Assembly: GCA_900491605.1 (NCBI GenBank)
Contig: UESW01003883.1
Location: forward strand, 625,809 to 689,808
Origin: Calamus simplicifolius
Lineage: Eukaryota; Streptophyta; Magnoliopsida; Arecales; Arecaceae
DNA length: 64,000 nt
Direction: 5' to 3'
Part shown: one piece after another, positions 29,325-41,707 of the stretch
Numbering within the stretch: the first letter of the stretch is position 1
Layout of the letters: the number at the start of each line of letters is the position of its first letter
Translations under genes and position numbers: made by a program
Notes under the pieces: model-generated
What the model was told of the DNA's origin: nothing
Seen by the model: the letters and a program-made list of their open reading frames with translations, nothing else
Databases searched by the model: none

Positions 29325-32300
29325 CTATGCAAAGTCAGTTTCATCTGTGTCATCAATAATCGGTTTAACATCTGATGCTGAATTCGACTGTGATTGAAAT
29401 TCATCTTCGTCGTTGTCCAATGGAACATTAACATCCTCAATTTCTTGGATATCACTAGTCTGATCTCTAAGTGATGTTTTAGGAGCATGTGTCATCCTCA
29501 ATGGCATGTATTTTCATCTCATCCTCTTGAATGCAGGGGAATCAGGTGATTGAGTTGAAGAGTTTTTAGCAAGCACAATGGTTGATCGTGCTATGATTTT
29601 TAAACAGCGCACCAGTCTCGCTTATCATTGCACAAGCTTGGATAGCCGCAATAATACACTTGCTGAGTTTGTGACGCTATAATAAATGGTTTATATTTTT
29701 GCAATCTTCGTTTTATGGTTCACTTCAACCAAATTATATTCATTATGAACCCTGGTCGCCACATTTACTGTTGGATCAAATCATTTGCAATGAAATAAGA
29801 TAGTACATTTCATAAGCCAACCAGGATATTCAACTTCGACCACTCAACTAACTTTCCATAATAATCCAGCATATTTGCTCCAATGCTTTTTCCTTTAATG
29901 CACACCCCCAGTTTTGCATGCATCTTGAAGAACTAATCCTTCAATCTGAAACTTATAGCCATTCACAAAATAGCCAGAGTAGGTATTTACGGTCCTCAAT
30001 GGCCATTGTGCTAGACAACTAATGAAAATATTATCAACAGTGGATCATGGACTATTAACCTGTAAATGAATAAGGAATTCAAAATCAATTCATGAAATAG
30101 AAGGCATTAACCAAATTGAATGCATCATAACACTCACAAATTCATTAAACCAATATGCGAACTATGTTTCTAACTTCTATCCGATGGCAACATCCCTGAT
30201 GTTGGGATATATCTGTTGTTGGCTAGCACAGTACATCCTATACAGATAAGAAATTTAATGCTATTGTCAGTAAATAATTTCTTTACTACTGTTGATTTCA
30301 CAAATAGAAATTCAATGTTAGAATATTGAGTATATACATACTCGATGTATGGATCGACTTCTTGACATTTCATTAAAATGTAATTATGAGCTGCAATGTA
30401 CTCGACATCGCTCAAATCCCTTCTCTTTTTTTTTTCAAATGGTTGGCCAGCACTTTTAAAAATTGATATTCTACCATTAATAGCTTCTCCTTCATCCGCA
30501 CATCCATCACTATTACGGCCCACATTTTGGTTCATCGTGTGAATGTGATCCTCGAAATAATGCGAGGCAAAAGTTGAAACTTTCTCAACCAAGTATGCAT
30601 TGTATATCGAACCTTCAACCCTTGCCTTGTTGCGCACATTATTTTTTAACTTCTTAAGATACATATTTGTCAAAATACGTAAAGCAATCAATTAACTCAC
30701 TTGTTAGGTAAATTTATTTGAAACGATAATATATAATATTATTTATACACTTACCTCTCAAAAGGATATATCCAACGATACTACGGGACCAGCTATACTT
30801 GCTTTCTATGGTAAGTGAACCAGTAGGTGTTCCATGGAGTCAAGAAAACTGGAAGAAAATATTTGCTCTAATTTGCATAATATAATAGGAATTTTTTTCT
30901 TAAGTCTTGCCATTGATGCAGAAGTAATGACTCTTGCAGTTAACTCCTTGAAGAATAATCTAAGCTCTATTAGTGCCTTCTATACGTATATAGGAAGTAA
31001 CTCACGGAAAGCTATGGATAATAATCGCTGCATAAAGACATGACAGTTATGACTCTTCATGCCGAACAACTTAAGCTTATGCATGTCGATACATCTATCA
31101 ATGCTTAAGGCATATCCATCAAGAAATTTCAATCCTTTAACCCATTGACATAAATACTGCTTAAGAATTTCTGTCAAGGCTGTAGCATGCTTTAGGTTAT
31201 GTCCCATCAGCATTTCTACTTAAATCACGTCTTCTACAGTATAGATTGAGTTCTTCTCTTGAATTTGAAGTGTCCTTTATTTTTCGCAGGATGTTTAGCA
31301 CTATGTTAAATATTTATCAAAGAAATTCTTTTCAATGTGCATCACATCCAAGTTGTGCGGATGAGATTGGTACTCCAGTACGACAAATCCCAAAGAATAC
31401 TTCATTTCCTCCAACTATATTCTTTCCGTATATGCCCATTTATTCTATTAGCATTGGTCCCTAGCATACTTCAACCCCAATTGATCAATAGTATCCAAAA
31501 TAGCTATGCCAGACATAATCATGGGGCAACTTTTGTAACTGCTTTGTTCTTTGTGAAGGCAGTCAAGTTACGCCTATAAGGATGATTTGCAGGAAAAAAC
31601 TTTATATGATTATCGAACCATGATGACTTGCCACTCTTCTGCAATATAAATGCAACAGAATCATCCATGCAATAAGGGCACGCCATATGCCCAACAGTGC
31701 TCCACCCATATAACATTATATATACTGAAAAGTCTCTGATTGTCCATATCAGAGCTGCTCTCATAATGAAATTTTGTTTCATTGATATGTCAAATGTTAT
31801 AACTCTAGTTTTCCATAATATTTTTAATTCAGTTACCAACGGTTGCAAAAAACATTAATCTTTTCCTTCGAATTTGAAGGACCAGGCAACAAAACTATCA
31901 AAAACATTGTAGAAACTTTCATGCACTGCCATGGTGAAAGATTATATACAGTCAATATCATAGGCCAACAAGAATACTACTGCCCCGCTTGACCAAATGG
32001 TTGGAAGCCATCAACAAAGTTCTAATCTCACATTTCTGGTCTCTTTGGAAAAATCATGATAGTTTTCATTGAAATGCTTCCAATTTGAATCAGATGGATG
32101 GCCCATTTCATCTTCTTTAACTTCATGTTCGGCATACCATCTCATACTTGCAGTACTAGCTTCTAATCTGTACAATTACAGCAGATGTGGAGTAAGAGAA
32201 AAGTAATGCATCCTTTTATATGGTACACTTTTTCTCTTACTTGAATCAGCTCCTTGTTCACTCATGTATCTCGATTGCCCACATATCTTATACCATTTCA

Positions 32301-32965
32301 ATCTTGAATCTTCATCTCAATATATCATACAACTGTTTAAACAACAGTCAATCTTATTCACTGTAGACCAAGCCCACATAACAACTTCTTCGTTAAGTAA
32401 AAACTATCACTGCAACATTATCACTTGGCATAACTTTTTTTATTAACCCAGCAACTGCATCAAAAGCCTTTTCAGATAAGTGATGCTCTACCTTAATATT
32501 CAACGAACGAGCAACCAAAGACAACTGTGAATGGTTCTTGCATCCAGGATATAATTCTTGATTTGCAGCATAAAGCATGTCATAAATTATTATGCTTCAA
32601 AATTTGATTCTTCATTAAAAAAACTTTGATTGAATTCATTACCCTCTGCATTCATTACCATTTCTTTGTATGTATTTTGATTGAATTCATTATCCGCTTG
32701 ATTGCTTATCCCTACAATCGTTCCCTCTATTTCACTATGACAGCTCCAAACTTCATACCAAGGAACAAATCCTTTTCTACAAAGATGAATCTTCATAGTT
32801 TCAACATCTCTATAGGCTTTGTTTTGACACTTCTTCAAATTATAGGGGCATTTAATCAGAGGACCATCCATCCAATATGGTTGGCTACAAGCAAACACAA
32901 TAAATTCATCCAAACTATTAATACAATCGGGATTAAGTAATCCATTCTTCAACCTTGCATACTGT
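29325..32965 (-). pseudogene. CACTA transposase (TNP2/Transposase_21), 5' interrupted
   Basis: In minus-strand order: a transposase-associated domain (ARLKNGLLNPDCINSL near 32930, CPYNLKKCQNKAYRDVETMK, RKGFVPWYEVW); AANQELYPGCKNHSQLSL near 32560; the Transposase_21 core (FIMRAALIWTIRDF near 31770, GWSTVGHMACPYCM near 31690); DUF4218 (LFGMKSHNCHVFMQRLLSIAFRELLP near 31050, KARVEGSIYNAYLVEKVSTF near 30610); DUF4216 (YFVNGYKFQIEG near 29965); and an acidic tail ending ETDFA, stop 29325. A probable 3' splice site (TTACTTACAG) precedes the first block at 32966. Stops and frameshifts between blocks, plus the Angela-like insertion upstream, make it inactive. Confidence 0.85.
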
Positions 32966-32978
32966 AAGTAAATCTATT

Positions 32979-34920
32979 TGTAGGCTACAGATATGCATTT
33001 TAAAAATTTCTAAAATATATGCAACGGAAGCAATAAAATATTGGATCTAATCCAATATCAGCCTACAACAAAATCATGATATGAAAATTATATATAAAGG
33101 TATAAAAGAAAAGTACACAGATCAAATATGTGTAATACAAATAACATAGATCATATCTATATTTGTGGCCTAGTACCTTAGATCACATCTAAGTCACTAA
33201 TAACTTTAAAATCTCTTACCTTCAGATGCTTAACGACTCTCGCAGCAATGGAAGGCAGTGGTAGGTAGTGCTTCTGTGAGCCATACAAAGGTGTATGGTC
33301 TCTACAGATAATCCACACTGAGGTTATGGTCCTGACCAGCTTCTTCAGAGTGCTAGCTCTTCTCCAAGGCTTTGACGACTAGATTTCTTCTTTCAACACC
33401 AAGGTGCTCTTGGAGTTGTAAAAGAACATGGAGGATCAATTTAGATGAAGAAAATATCTAGAAGAAAATCTTTTAGACCTGGCTTTATAGGCAGAATCCC
33501 TTTTACCCTAAAAACCTCTCATCTTTCCTTCTTTTCCTTTCCTAACATTTTTAGCAAAAAATGCTCATTTTTAATCTCAATCACCAGTCCCATAAAAATG
33601 AAAACCATGGAGAGAAAAAGGGTGAAAGATAAGAAAGAAATCCTTCCTCTTTCATTTCTACTAAAAGTCATCCCTTTTAATGCTCATCATCAGTCCTATA
33701 AAAATAAAAACCATAGAGAGAAAAAGGGGAGGAAGATAAAGAATGAGAGGTAATTAGGAAGAGGTCATTAACATCCTTTTTAAATTCAAATTTAAAATTT
33801 GAATTCAAAAATTAGTTTAAAATTTAAATTCATAATTTGAACTTAAACGGGTAAGGGTGTTAGCATTAGCTTACCTAATTTGAGCCCAAACCAAATCCCA
33901 TTTGATTTGACCCAGATTTTTATAGCTCAATCAAATTGAGCTAGTCAGCAATCGTATTGTTAATTTAATCCTTCAATTAATTACTAACATTTAGTTTCTC
34001 AGTCATCAAGTTAGGTAGAAACCCCTATAGTGTGTGACCCCATAGATTCAACACTAAGCCGGTAGCACTGGAACACTTTCAGTACTAACCGAAGTTGCCA
34101 TCTAGCAATGACACCCGACGTTCGGATAGGTCGAAGGTTGCAAAGCAACAATCAAGAATCTCTGGCATACGGTTACTATATAATTTATTCCTTTGACCCT
34201 CAATGCTCAAGATGACTTAGGGTTTAACTGCTAACCCTTAATCAGCTCATCCACAAAGTGTCTCAACTTCATAAGTCCTATGACTTCTCACAAGGACTAA
34301 CCTGGCCAAGGTTTTGCTAAATTAAAATATAGTAAGATATTTACTCCAAACTATTCGAGGGGTCAATCACATCTTGATCCACTCACTGCTCCATAAGTTC
34401 TTTACTGCACCCAAAAAACTTCTATCATTGGATTAAAAATCTAGATAGTCCGCATCAAAGTATAGTAGGTTGCTTGCAAACTACCATAGTGATCTCATGT
34501 TAGAGGGATACTTATAGCCATATTCCTTCATGAACACCTCTTGATAGAAGAGTGTTCCACAGATTGGTCATGCCCAGTGAGATATCATACATGCACCTCA
34601 CCTGCATATCATACTAGTGTCACCACACTCTTTGATAAAAAGGACAATCAATCCATATGACATACAATGATCTATACTTGATACATAGTTGTTCTATAAC
34701 TACATATCATTTGGTTATGACCATTTTAAGAACTACTCAATAAATCCTCTCTTTATTCAATCGATTATGGTTCTAAGAACTTTGTCATAAAAAATTTATT
34801 TCAGGAAGATGCAATGTGATGAACCACCAAATAAATATTTTATTGATTAATAATTACATATATTTTTAACTTGCACAATCATCTACATGTTAGTTGATTA
34901 GCTTTAGGACACAATTCTCA
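32979..34920 (-). repeat. LTR of an Angela-like Copia element
   Basis: On the minus strand it starts TGAGAATTGTGTCC (34920) just after a GTGGGAG polypurine tract and ends ...CTGTAGCCTACA (32979), giving about 1.94 kb, the usual size for Angela-type LTRs. Its left edge cuts the CACTA transposase gene directly upstream of an exon. No coding capacity. The left boundary is inferred from the TG/CA rule. Confidence 0.7.
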
Positions 34921-35847
34921 ATAACTCCCACTTGAACTAAAGCCACTCAGAATAGTATCTAATACCCATCTTCTATTTATGGTCATCAAATTTTTTGATT
35001 CTAGAGCTTTAGTGAATGGTCAGCTAGGTTCTCTTTTCCATCGATCTTCTGAAGGTCGATGTTACCTCGCTCTACGATTTCTCGCACAAAGTGATAGCGG
35101 CACAAAATATGTTTGGTGCGTTGATGGGACTTCGGCTCTTTGGCTTAAGCAATGGCTCTAGTGTTTCACAATACAGTGGAATTGGATAATCCAGGGAGGA
35201 TGCTATTCTAAGCTTATCGAGAAACTTTGCAACCATACAGGTTCCTTTGCTGCATTCGATGCTGCAATATATTCTCTCACAAACTGAGTCTGCCATAGTG
35301 CTGCTTAGAACTTTTTCAACAGATTGCTCCTCCATTTAGGGTAAAGACAAACCCTGACATAGTCTTGATGTTATTCCTGTCTGATTAAAACTAGAGTCAG
35401 TATTCTTCACAAGTTTTAAGTCAGGTTCTTCATAAATTAGCCATTGGTCCTTAGTATTTCGTAAATACTTAAGGATAGTTTTTACTAGTTTTCAATGAGC
35501 TTCACCTGGGTCAGACTGGTATCTGCTTACTACCCCTAGTGAGTATGCCATGTCTGGTCTAGTGCATGTCATGGCGTACATGATAGAACCCACTGCCGAA
35601 GCATATGAAATCCTACTTATATGCTCTCTCTCCTTAGGAGTTATCACACATCCTTTTTGGAGAGAGAAATTCCATGGCCTATTGGGAGATAGCCTTTCTT
35701 AAAATTCTCCATGCTGAGCCGTTTCAGACAGTGTCTATGTACGTAGATTGGGATAATCCCAGAAGCCTCCTAAATCTATCTTTATAGATCTTTATACCAA
35801 GTATATAAGAGGCTTCACCCAAGTCCTTCATAGAGAACTGAGATGAC
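34921..35847 (-). pseudogene. Angela-like Copia pol, C-terminal part (RT end and RNase H)
   Basis: Minus-strand reading: QFSMKDLGEASYILGIKIYKDR near 35830, then ISYASAVGSIMYAMTCTRPDMAYSL near 35600, DPGEAH-KLVKTILKYLRNTKD near 35500, and RNase H relics (EKVLSSTMADSV, REYIAASE-like) to about 35070. PIPLYCETLEPLLKPKSRSP and the end at 34970 match the Copia C-terminus. The 5' remainder is cut off by the Athila-like insertion at 35848. Multiple stops. Confidence 0.85.
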
Positions 35848-37053
35848 TGATAAGCGTAAATTCAACCATTTAATTCATATACTTTCATAACAATATTAGC
35901 TAGTTTTTAATTTATTTTGAGTTAAATTTTTTTTTTATTTTATTTTGAAGGGGAATAAAATAGAAGCAACACATAGCAACTAAAGGAGTTTTCGGCCAAA
36001 GAAAAAATAGAGATTAATGGATGCACCCGTCCAGGCTGGCACCCAGCCTGGAAGATGCGTAGTCATCCAAGAAATCCCACTTTGGCGGTGCATTGGAGCC
36101 AATCTTAGCCATCCAACCATCATCCAATGGCCAAGAAAAGAGGTGCACTTGGAGAGGACTTTGAGGCGGTGATTTCATGAGAATTTCTATATGGATTTAA
36201 CACGATGGGCAGCGGCTTTCCACCTATAAGAGAAAGACAGTGGGTCTTCATAGAGGAGGATCTGAAGAACAAAGGCAAGAGCTACATGTTCATCAATCGA
36301 TTTCAATGAAAAAAAAGTTCTATTTGTTTTCTTTTCAATTTTATTATGAGCTAATTTTTTTTCTAGAGTGTTAATGTAATCTAACAATAAACACATAATT
36401 TATATTAAGAGTTATTTTATTTTTAATATTTCCATGATTGAGTGTTTAAGCCTTATTATTAATGCTTACGAATTATTGTTTGATCAATTGAATTACAATG
36501 AGACCGAAAGGTGATTTGTTGTTTTAGTTCTAGACTTAAACACCATTAGTTGAGTGAAAGTAAAGATGCTTTACCATGATTAATATAATTTTTTAGAAAA
36601 TTCAATGTACGTAATGAGTCTCCAATTAATTAAATTCACATAGAGATATGGAGTTGTTAGTTGGGGATACTTTTGATATTATTCGAGAGAAGATATTGAA
36701 TCATTAAGAATTTTTAATCATCAACATGGTATTATTAAAATTTAATAATTTGGAAGAATAAATTGTGTGGGATTTATTAGGTAAAATCAATCACTCTAGA
36801 TCCATTCTTATCATATTTTTATACTTTTAGATTTTTATGCTTTGTTAATTTTTAGATTTATTTTTATTAAGTAGTTTTATTTAATTTAGATAGTAGAACA
36901 TTCTATTTATATTTATTTTCTAAATAGTAATTAATTTAGTAAATTTTGGTATTCAATATTATAATTAATCTCTATGGGTTCGATATTCGTTTTCTAAAAA
37001 TACTTTACTACTTGTTACGATCCTGTGCACTTGCAGATTATTTTATGCGAACA
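35848..37053 (+). repeat. 5' LTR of an Athila-like Ty3/Gypsy element
   Basis: About 1206 bp, starting TGATAAGCGTAAATTC and ending GCGAACA, followed by a decayed Asp-tRNA-type PBS and an Athila-type gag. The matching LTR is outside the window, so the boundaries rest on TG/CA and PBS spacing. Confidence 0.75.
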
Positions 37054-37059
37054 AGTTTT

Positions 37060-37077
37060 TGGCATCATTGTCGGGGA
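37060..37077 (+). other. Decayed Asp-tRNA-type primer-binding site
   Basis: TGGCATCATTGTCGGGGA differs from the TGGCGCCGTTGCCGGGGA typical of Athila/Tat elements at four bases, all C to T or G to A changes. This is what methyl-cytosine deamination produces. Confidence 0.75.
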
Positions 37078-37206
37078 TTAATTATTTATTATTGATATTG
37101 ATACTAGCTAGATATTTACTACTTTGGATGTTATTTTATTTATTCAAAAAAAATATTATTAGGTGCATCTGAGTTTGTTTTTCTTCTTTTAGGACTTAGA
37201 AGTGCA

Positions 37207-38666
37207 TGCCTCGAACTAAACTATTAGAGCATACACCCTTTGATCCCGAGATTGAAAGAACCTTATGACAGATCAAGAAAAAGAAGAAGAAAGAAGCCAA
37301 CATATCTTTATCTGATATGGTCGATCAGGAGCACAAGGTGTTACGAGACTATGCTATGCCCTTGGTCAATGGAGCTACATCAAGCAAAGGAGGCCAACCA
37401 TACAAGCCAATAATTTTGAGATCAAGCCAGCCATCATTCAAATGATACAGCAGACTAACCAGTTCAGGGGGTTATCACAAGAGGATCCTAACATCCATAT
37501 TGCTAATTTCCTAGAAATTTATGATACTTTTAAATATAATGGAGTGACAGATGATGCGATTCAACTAAGGCTTTTTTCCTTCTCACTTAGGGATAAAGCC
37601 AAGGCTTGGTTGAATTCTTTGCTGCCTGGCGTCATCACTATCTGGGAAGAGTTAGCACAAAAGTTTCTAGCAAAATATTTTTCTCCTGCGAAAATAGCAA
37701 AGCTAAGGAATGACATCACTACATTCATCCAATTTGAGGGTGAATCATTATATGAAGCATGGGAGAGGTACAAAGATTTATTGCGAAGGCATCCTCATCA
37801 TGACCTTCCAGCATGGCTTCAAGTACAAACATTCTATAATGGTCTAGGAGCTACAAATAGGTCTATGATTGATGCAGCAGCTGGTTGAGCTTTAATGAGT
37901 AAAACTTATGAGGCAACATATGAACTTCTAGAAGAATTAGCATTCAACAACTATCAATGACCTATAGAAAGAGCAATGCCAAGAAAGACAGCTTTAGAAA
38001 TTGATTTTATGTGGCACAAATGGCAAATTTGTCTCAACAACTAGGTAAAATAAATGTTAATGCTATTCAAACTAATGTTGTTTGTGATCATTATGCAGAA
38101 AATCACTCAAGTGTCGCCTGCCAAGTGAAAAATCCTTTTGCCCAATCAAGTTATGGACAAACAAATTACATATCAAATTTTCAACATCAAAATAATCCAT
38201 ACTCGAACACGTACAATCCTGGATGAAAGAATCACCCCAACTTCTCATGGATCAATAACCAAGGGTAAGCTAAACTACTTCAGTAATTTCCACAGCAAGA
38301 GAAAAAACCAACACTTGAGAACATGCTCATGCAATACATGAAGAAAAATGATGTGGTGATCCAAAATAACTCAGCTTTAATTTGTAATCTTGTGGTGCAA
38401 ATCGATCAACTCTCAAACATGCTCACAGAGAGGACTACGGAAACTTTGCCAAGCAACACTGCCACTAATCCAAAAGAACATGCAAAGGCAATATCATTGA
38501 GAAGTGGGCGAACATATAAGGAGCCAAAAGTAACAAATGCCAAACAAGATGAAGCTGTGGATAATGAGGAGTCCAAGATGAAGGAAGCTGAGTCAGAGAT
38601 GAAAGAAGTGGAGCAAGCTGAGAAGACTAAGAAGAATGAAAGAGCTTCAAAATTGAAAAATCCAGG
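37207..38666 (+). pseudogene. Athila-like gag, 5' part
   Basis: The ATG at 37207 (MPRTKLLEHTPFDPEIE) starts the protein; a stop at 37267 and a frameshift near 37385 follow. The Retrotrans_gag core is long and clear: FRGLSQEDPNIHIANFLEI near 37465, RLFSFSLRDKAKAWLNSL near 37567, FDGESLYEAWERYKDLLRRHPHH in slightly changed form near 37730, and a YELLEEL block near 37920. A CDHYAENHS-type zinc-binding segment lies near 38085 and NPKEHAKAISLRSGRTYKEP near 38470, the usual start of the linker to protease in Athila. Sire-2 interrupts it at 38667. Confidence 0.88.
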
Positions 38667-40078
38667 TGTTGACCCAATTATTAATTTTGATGATAAACAA
38701 AACTATTTGAGTATAACTCATGAAGTTACTAATGATTTTGATTAAATGTTTCAGTTTATAACTTTTTAAATGATCAAAATCTCAGAGAAATCAAGTTCGG
38801 AGCTTAATTCTAATGTCAAGGTAAGATTGCAGACATTAGAATCGACACCTAGAATCACATAGTCGACTCTGAAAAACGGCACGGACTAGAGTCGACTCCT
38901 GGAACCTACAGAGTTGACTCCAGTAGAAAAATAGAAATATGGTTTTTTGGATCTCAAATTAGAGTCGACACCGAGGAGTTAGAGTCGACTCCAGAAGAAA
39001 AATGTGTCGACCCCAGAAAAGTTAGAGCATACTCCAAATCGGGTTGTTTGGGGATTTCAAGTTAGAGTCGACCCCATAAAAGTCAGAGCCGACTCCAGAT
39101 TGTCATAAATGACTTTCAGATGTGTCAGAATGTCTCTAAACCTTTCTTTTACTTTAAATCTCAACGGCTATTACCTATTTGTTCCTAACTTTTCTTCCAT
39201 TCTGATTCTAATGGATAGTTTTATCTATTCTTAGTTTTGGAAGGATCTATAAGAGCATGAGAGATGTGACCGTTTGAAACATGAGAAAAATGAGATAAAC
39301 AAGAAGAAAAAGAAGAGAAAAATCTGAGAAAAAATCAGAGAAAAAATCAAAAGGAAAGATCGTATTGATTCCCTAAAAGAAAAGAGAGAAATCCCTACTC
39401 TTCACACTTTGAAGAGATTTCTAAGGTTGAAGAAGCAAACAAGCAAGCCCTAGTTCCTGTTCTTCATCTGTTCTTCCCAGCTTCAAGAGAATACTCAAGG
39501 AAGATCCATTCAAAAGCAAGAAAGAGGAGAAGAATGAAGCCACAAAGATCTACAAATCAGGCTTACATCTCTATCTCCTTGTTTGAATAGTTAATTTATC
39601 TTATTTGCTCATTTAAGGAGCAGCTGTTGTATCAAATATTCTTGTTTTTCTTGTGAACTAAGTCAATCGGATGATTGAATCAGTTGAGGAAGATTGCCTT
39701 GTGCAAGCAGTTGCTTGTGTGTAAGGTTTTGTGCTGGTGAACCTTGAAAACCAGCTGGGTTTGTTGTGCGCCCAGGAAAATAACAAGTTTGAGTTGTAAT
39801 CTTGAAACAACTCTGCTGTAATCAAGGTTGATTATAGTGTGGACCCAAGAGGTACTTGGGAGTGGATGTAGGTTTAGATACATCGAACCACTATAAAATC
39901 TCTGTGTTTGCAGTGCTTGACTTTTTATCTCTTCCTCTTCATCTCCTCATTGCATATTCTGTCTTAATTGTTGCATATCCGTGATTTATTTTAAGTTGGA
40001 GGTTTTACTTCAAAAGAGTTTAATTTTTTTAAAAATGACCCAATTCATCCCCCTCTTGGGTTGCTATCTGGGATAATA
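38667..40078 (+). repeat. Sire-2 5' LTR
   Basis: 1412 bp; the terminal CCAACA has decayed to ATAATA. The motif array is at 38839-39105. AACGG-type elements are CTCAACGGCTA 39160-39170 and a deaminated TCTAATGGATA 39207-39217, followed by TATA (CTATAAGAG) at 39247. The hairpin train runs about 39706-39892: CAAGC/GCTTG, GCTGGT/ACCAGC, TTGTT/AACAA, GAGTTGT/ACAACTC, TAATC/GATTA, CCCAAG/CTTGGG and GATGTA/TACATC. Confidence 0.9.
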
Positions 40079-40080
40079 AT

Positions 40081-40092
40081 TGGTATCAGAGC
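40081..40092 (+). other. Primer-binding site of Sire-2
   Basis: TGGTATCAGAGC, complementary to initiator Met-tRNA, just after the 5' LTR. Confidence 0.95.
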
Positions 40093-40139
40093 TAGTGCTC
40101 ATTTTTCCTTGATATAACAATCAAGAGTTAAAGATCCAA

Positions 40140-41680
40140 ATGGAAGCTCAAGTTGGCTCAACCTTTTCTGAAGGACAATCTACGAATCGTCCTCCTTTAT
40201 TTAATGGTTCTAATTATTCTTATTGGAAAGCTAGAATGAAAATCATCATTCAAGCACTTGACTATGATCTATGAGTATTATAGTCAATGGACCTCACACA
40301 CCTACTACAAGACTTAATGGCATGGAAATTCCTAAACCGAAAACGGAATGGGATGAACATGATAAGAAATTGGCACAACTAAATGCCAAGGCTATGAATG
40401 TTTTGTCCTGTTCTTTAGATGCAAATGAATTTAATCGTATATCTGTTTGCATGTTTGCTAAAGAAATTTGGGATAAATTAGAGGTTACCCATGAGGGAAC
40501 CAATCAGGTAAAGGAATCCAAGATTAACATGCTTGTTCATAAATATGAATTGTTCAAAATGGATGCATGTGAATCTATTTCTAATATGTTTACAAGATTT
40601 ACTGATATTGTTAATGGTTTAAAAAGTCTTGGTAAATCTTATGATAACTCTGATCTTGTGAGAAAGGTGTTGCATTCTTTGCCTAGGACATGGGAAGCTA
40701 AAGTCACTGCAATACAAGAGGCAAAAGATCTGAGCACTCTACCTCTAGAAGAACTTTTGAGATCCTTGATGACTCATGAGCTTTAAGTCAAGCAACATGT
40801 TATGAATATGAGTCAAAGAAGAAAAGGACTATGGCTCTCAAAATTTTAGAATGTAAAGAAGAATCTGATGAATCTGAAGATGACAGTGATGATGAGGACA
40901 TGGCACTCATCACAAGGAAATTCAAGAGATTCATGAAGAAGAAGAAATTTGAAAAGAAAAAGCCCTTTGTTAGGAAAGATGAGGACAAAGGAAAAGAAAA
41001 GGAAATAATCTGTTTTGAATGCAAGAAACGGGCATTTCAAATCTGAATGTCCACAACTCAAAAGGCCCCCCGGAGATTCAAAAAGAAGGTAATGATGGCT
41101 ACCTGGAGTGATTTGGAAAGCTCAAGTTCCGAAGAAGATGAAAAGAAAGAAATAGCCAATCTCTGCTTCATGGCGGACAATGATGAGGTGAGTCCTAGTT
41201 TTCTAGATGATTTTACATTTGAAGAATTGCATAGTGCTTTTTATGAACTAATTGATGATTATGCAAATCTAAGCTCAAAGAATAAAGATTTGAAGAATCA
41301 AATGCAAAATCTATTTTTAGAAAATAAAAAGCATATTGTAGAAAATGAATTTCTAAAGAAAGAAAATAAAATTTGAAAAATGAAGTTGATAGGCTTAAAC
41401 CCATTGTTGATAAATTTACTTTAAGCTCTATCAAACTAAATATGATTTTGGATAATCAAAAGGCTGTTTTTGATAAAGCCGATTAGGATATAATCACTTA
41501 AAAAGCAAAAATCTTTAAAAAATATTTTTGTACATGCTGAAAAATCATCAAATATTACTTGTTTTAAATGTGGAAATAAAGGATATAAATCTTATATGTG
41601 TAAAACTCCACATGATAAAAGAAAGATGATTTGGGTTCCTAAAGGAACAGTATTCATTGCTTCTAACCATGAAGACCCAA
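40140..41680 (+). pseudogene. Sire-2 gag, frameshifted
   Basis: The ATG at 40140 (MEAQVGSTFSEGQSTN) is colinear with the gag start of Sire-1. LFNGSNYSYWKARM, then a frameshift near 40275, and the long UBN2-like segment 40300-40785 (LHSLPRTWEAKVTAIQEAK). The Lys-rich region follows at 40940-41000. The first knuckle (CFECKK) is broken near 41025; the second, CFKCGNKGYKSYMC near 41560, has His replaced by Tyr. Between them is an acidic coiled-coil-like spacer (41100-41380). Confidence 0.88.
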
Positions 41681-41707
41681 GAAAGCTTGGGTACCTAAAA
41701 TTAAGAG

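Larger units (their letters stand above)
26972..32978 (-). mobile_element. CACTA (En/Spm-type) DNA transposon, one end
   Basis: The left terminus CACTACAAGAAA at 26972 is the canonical CACTA inverted-repeat start, followed by sub-terminal repeats built on TAGCGATGC/GCATCGCTA. Two minus-strand genes follow: a Transposase_24-like protein and a TNP2-like (Transposase_21) transposase. The other terminus is not in the window because the Angela-like element cuts the TNP2 gene at 32979 and further insertions follow. Confidence 0.9.

Noticed and set aside
33445..33753. A 102-codon plus-strand ORF
   Set aside because: Lies inside the Angela-like LTR, Lys-rich with no domain; a chance ORF in AT-rich DNA.
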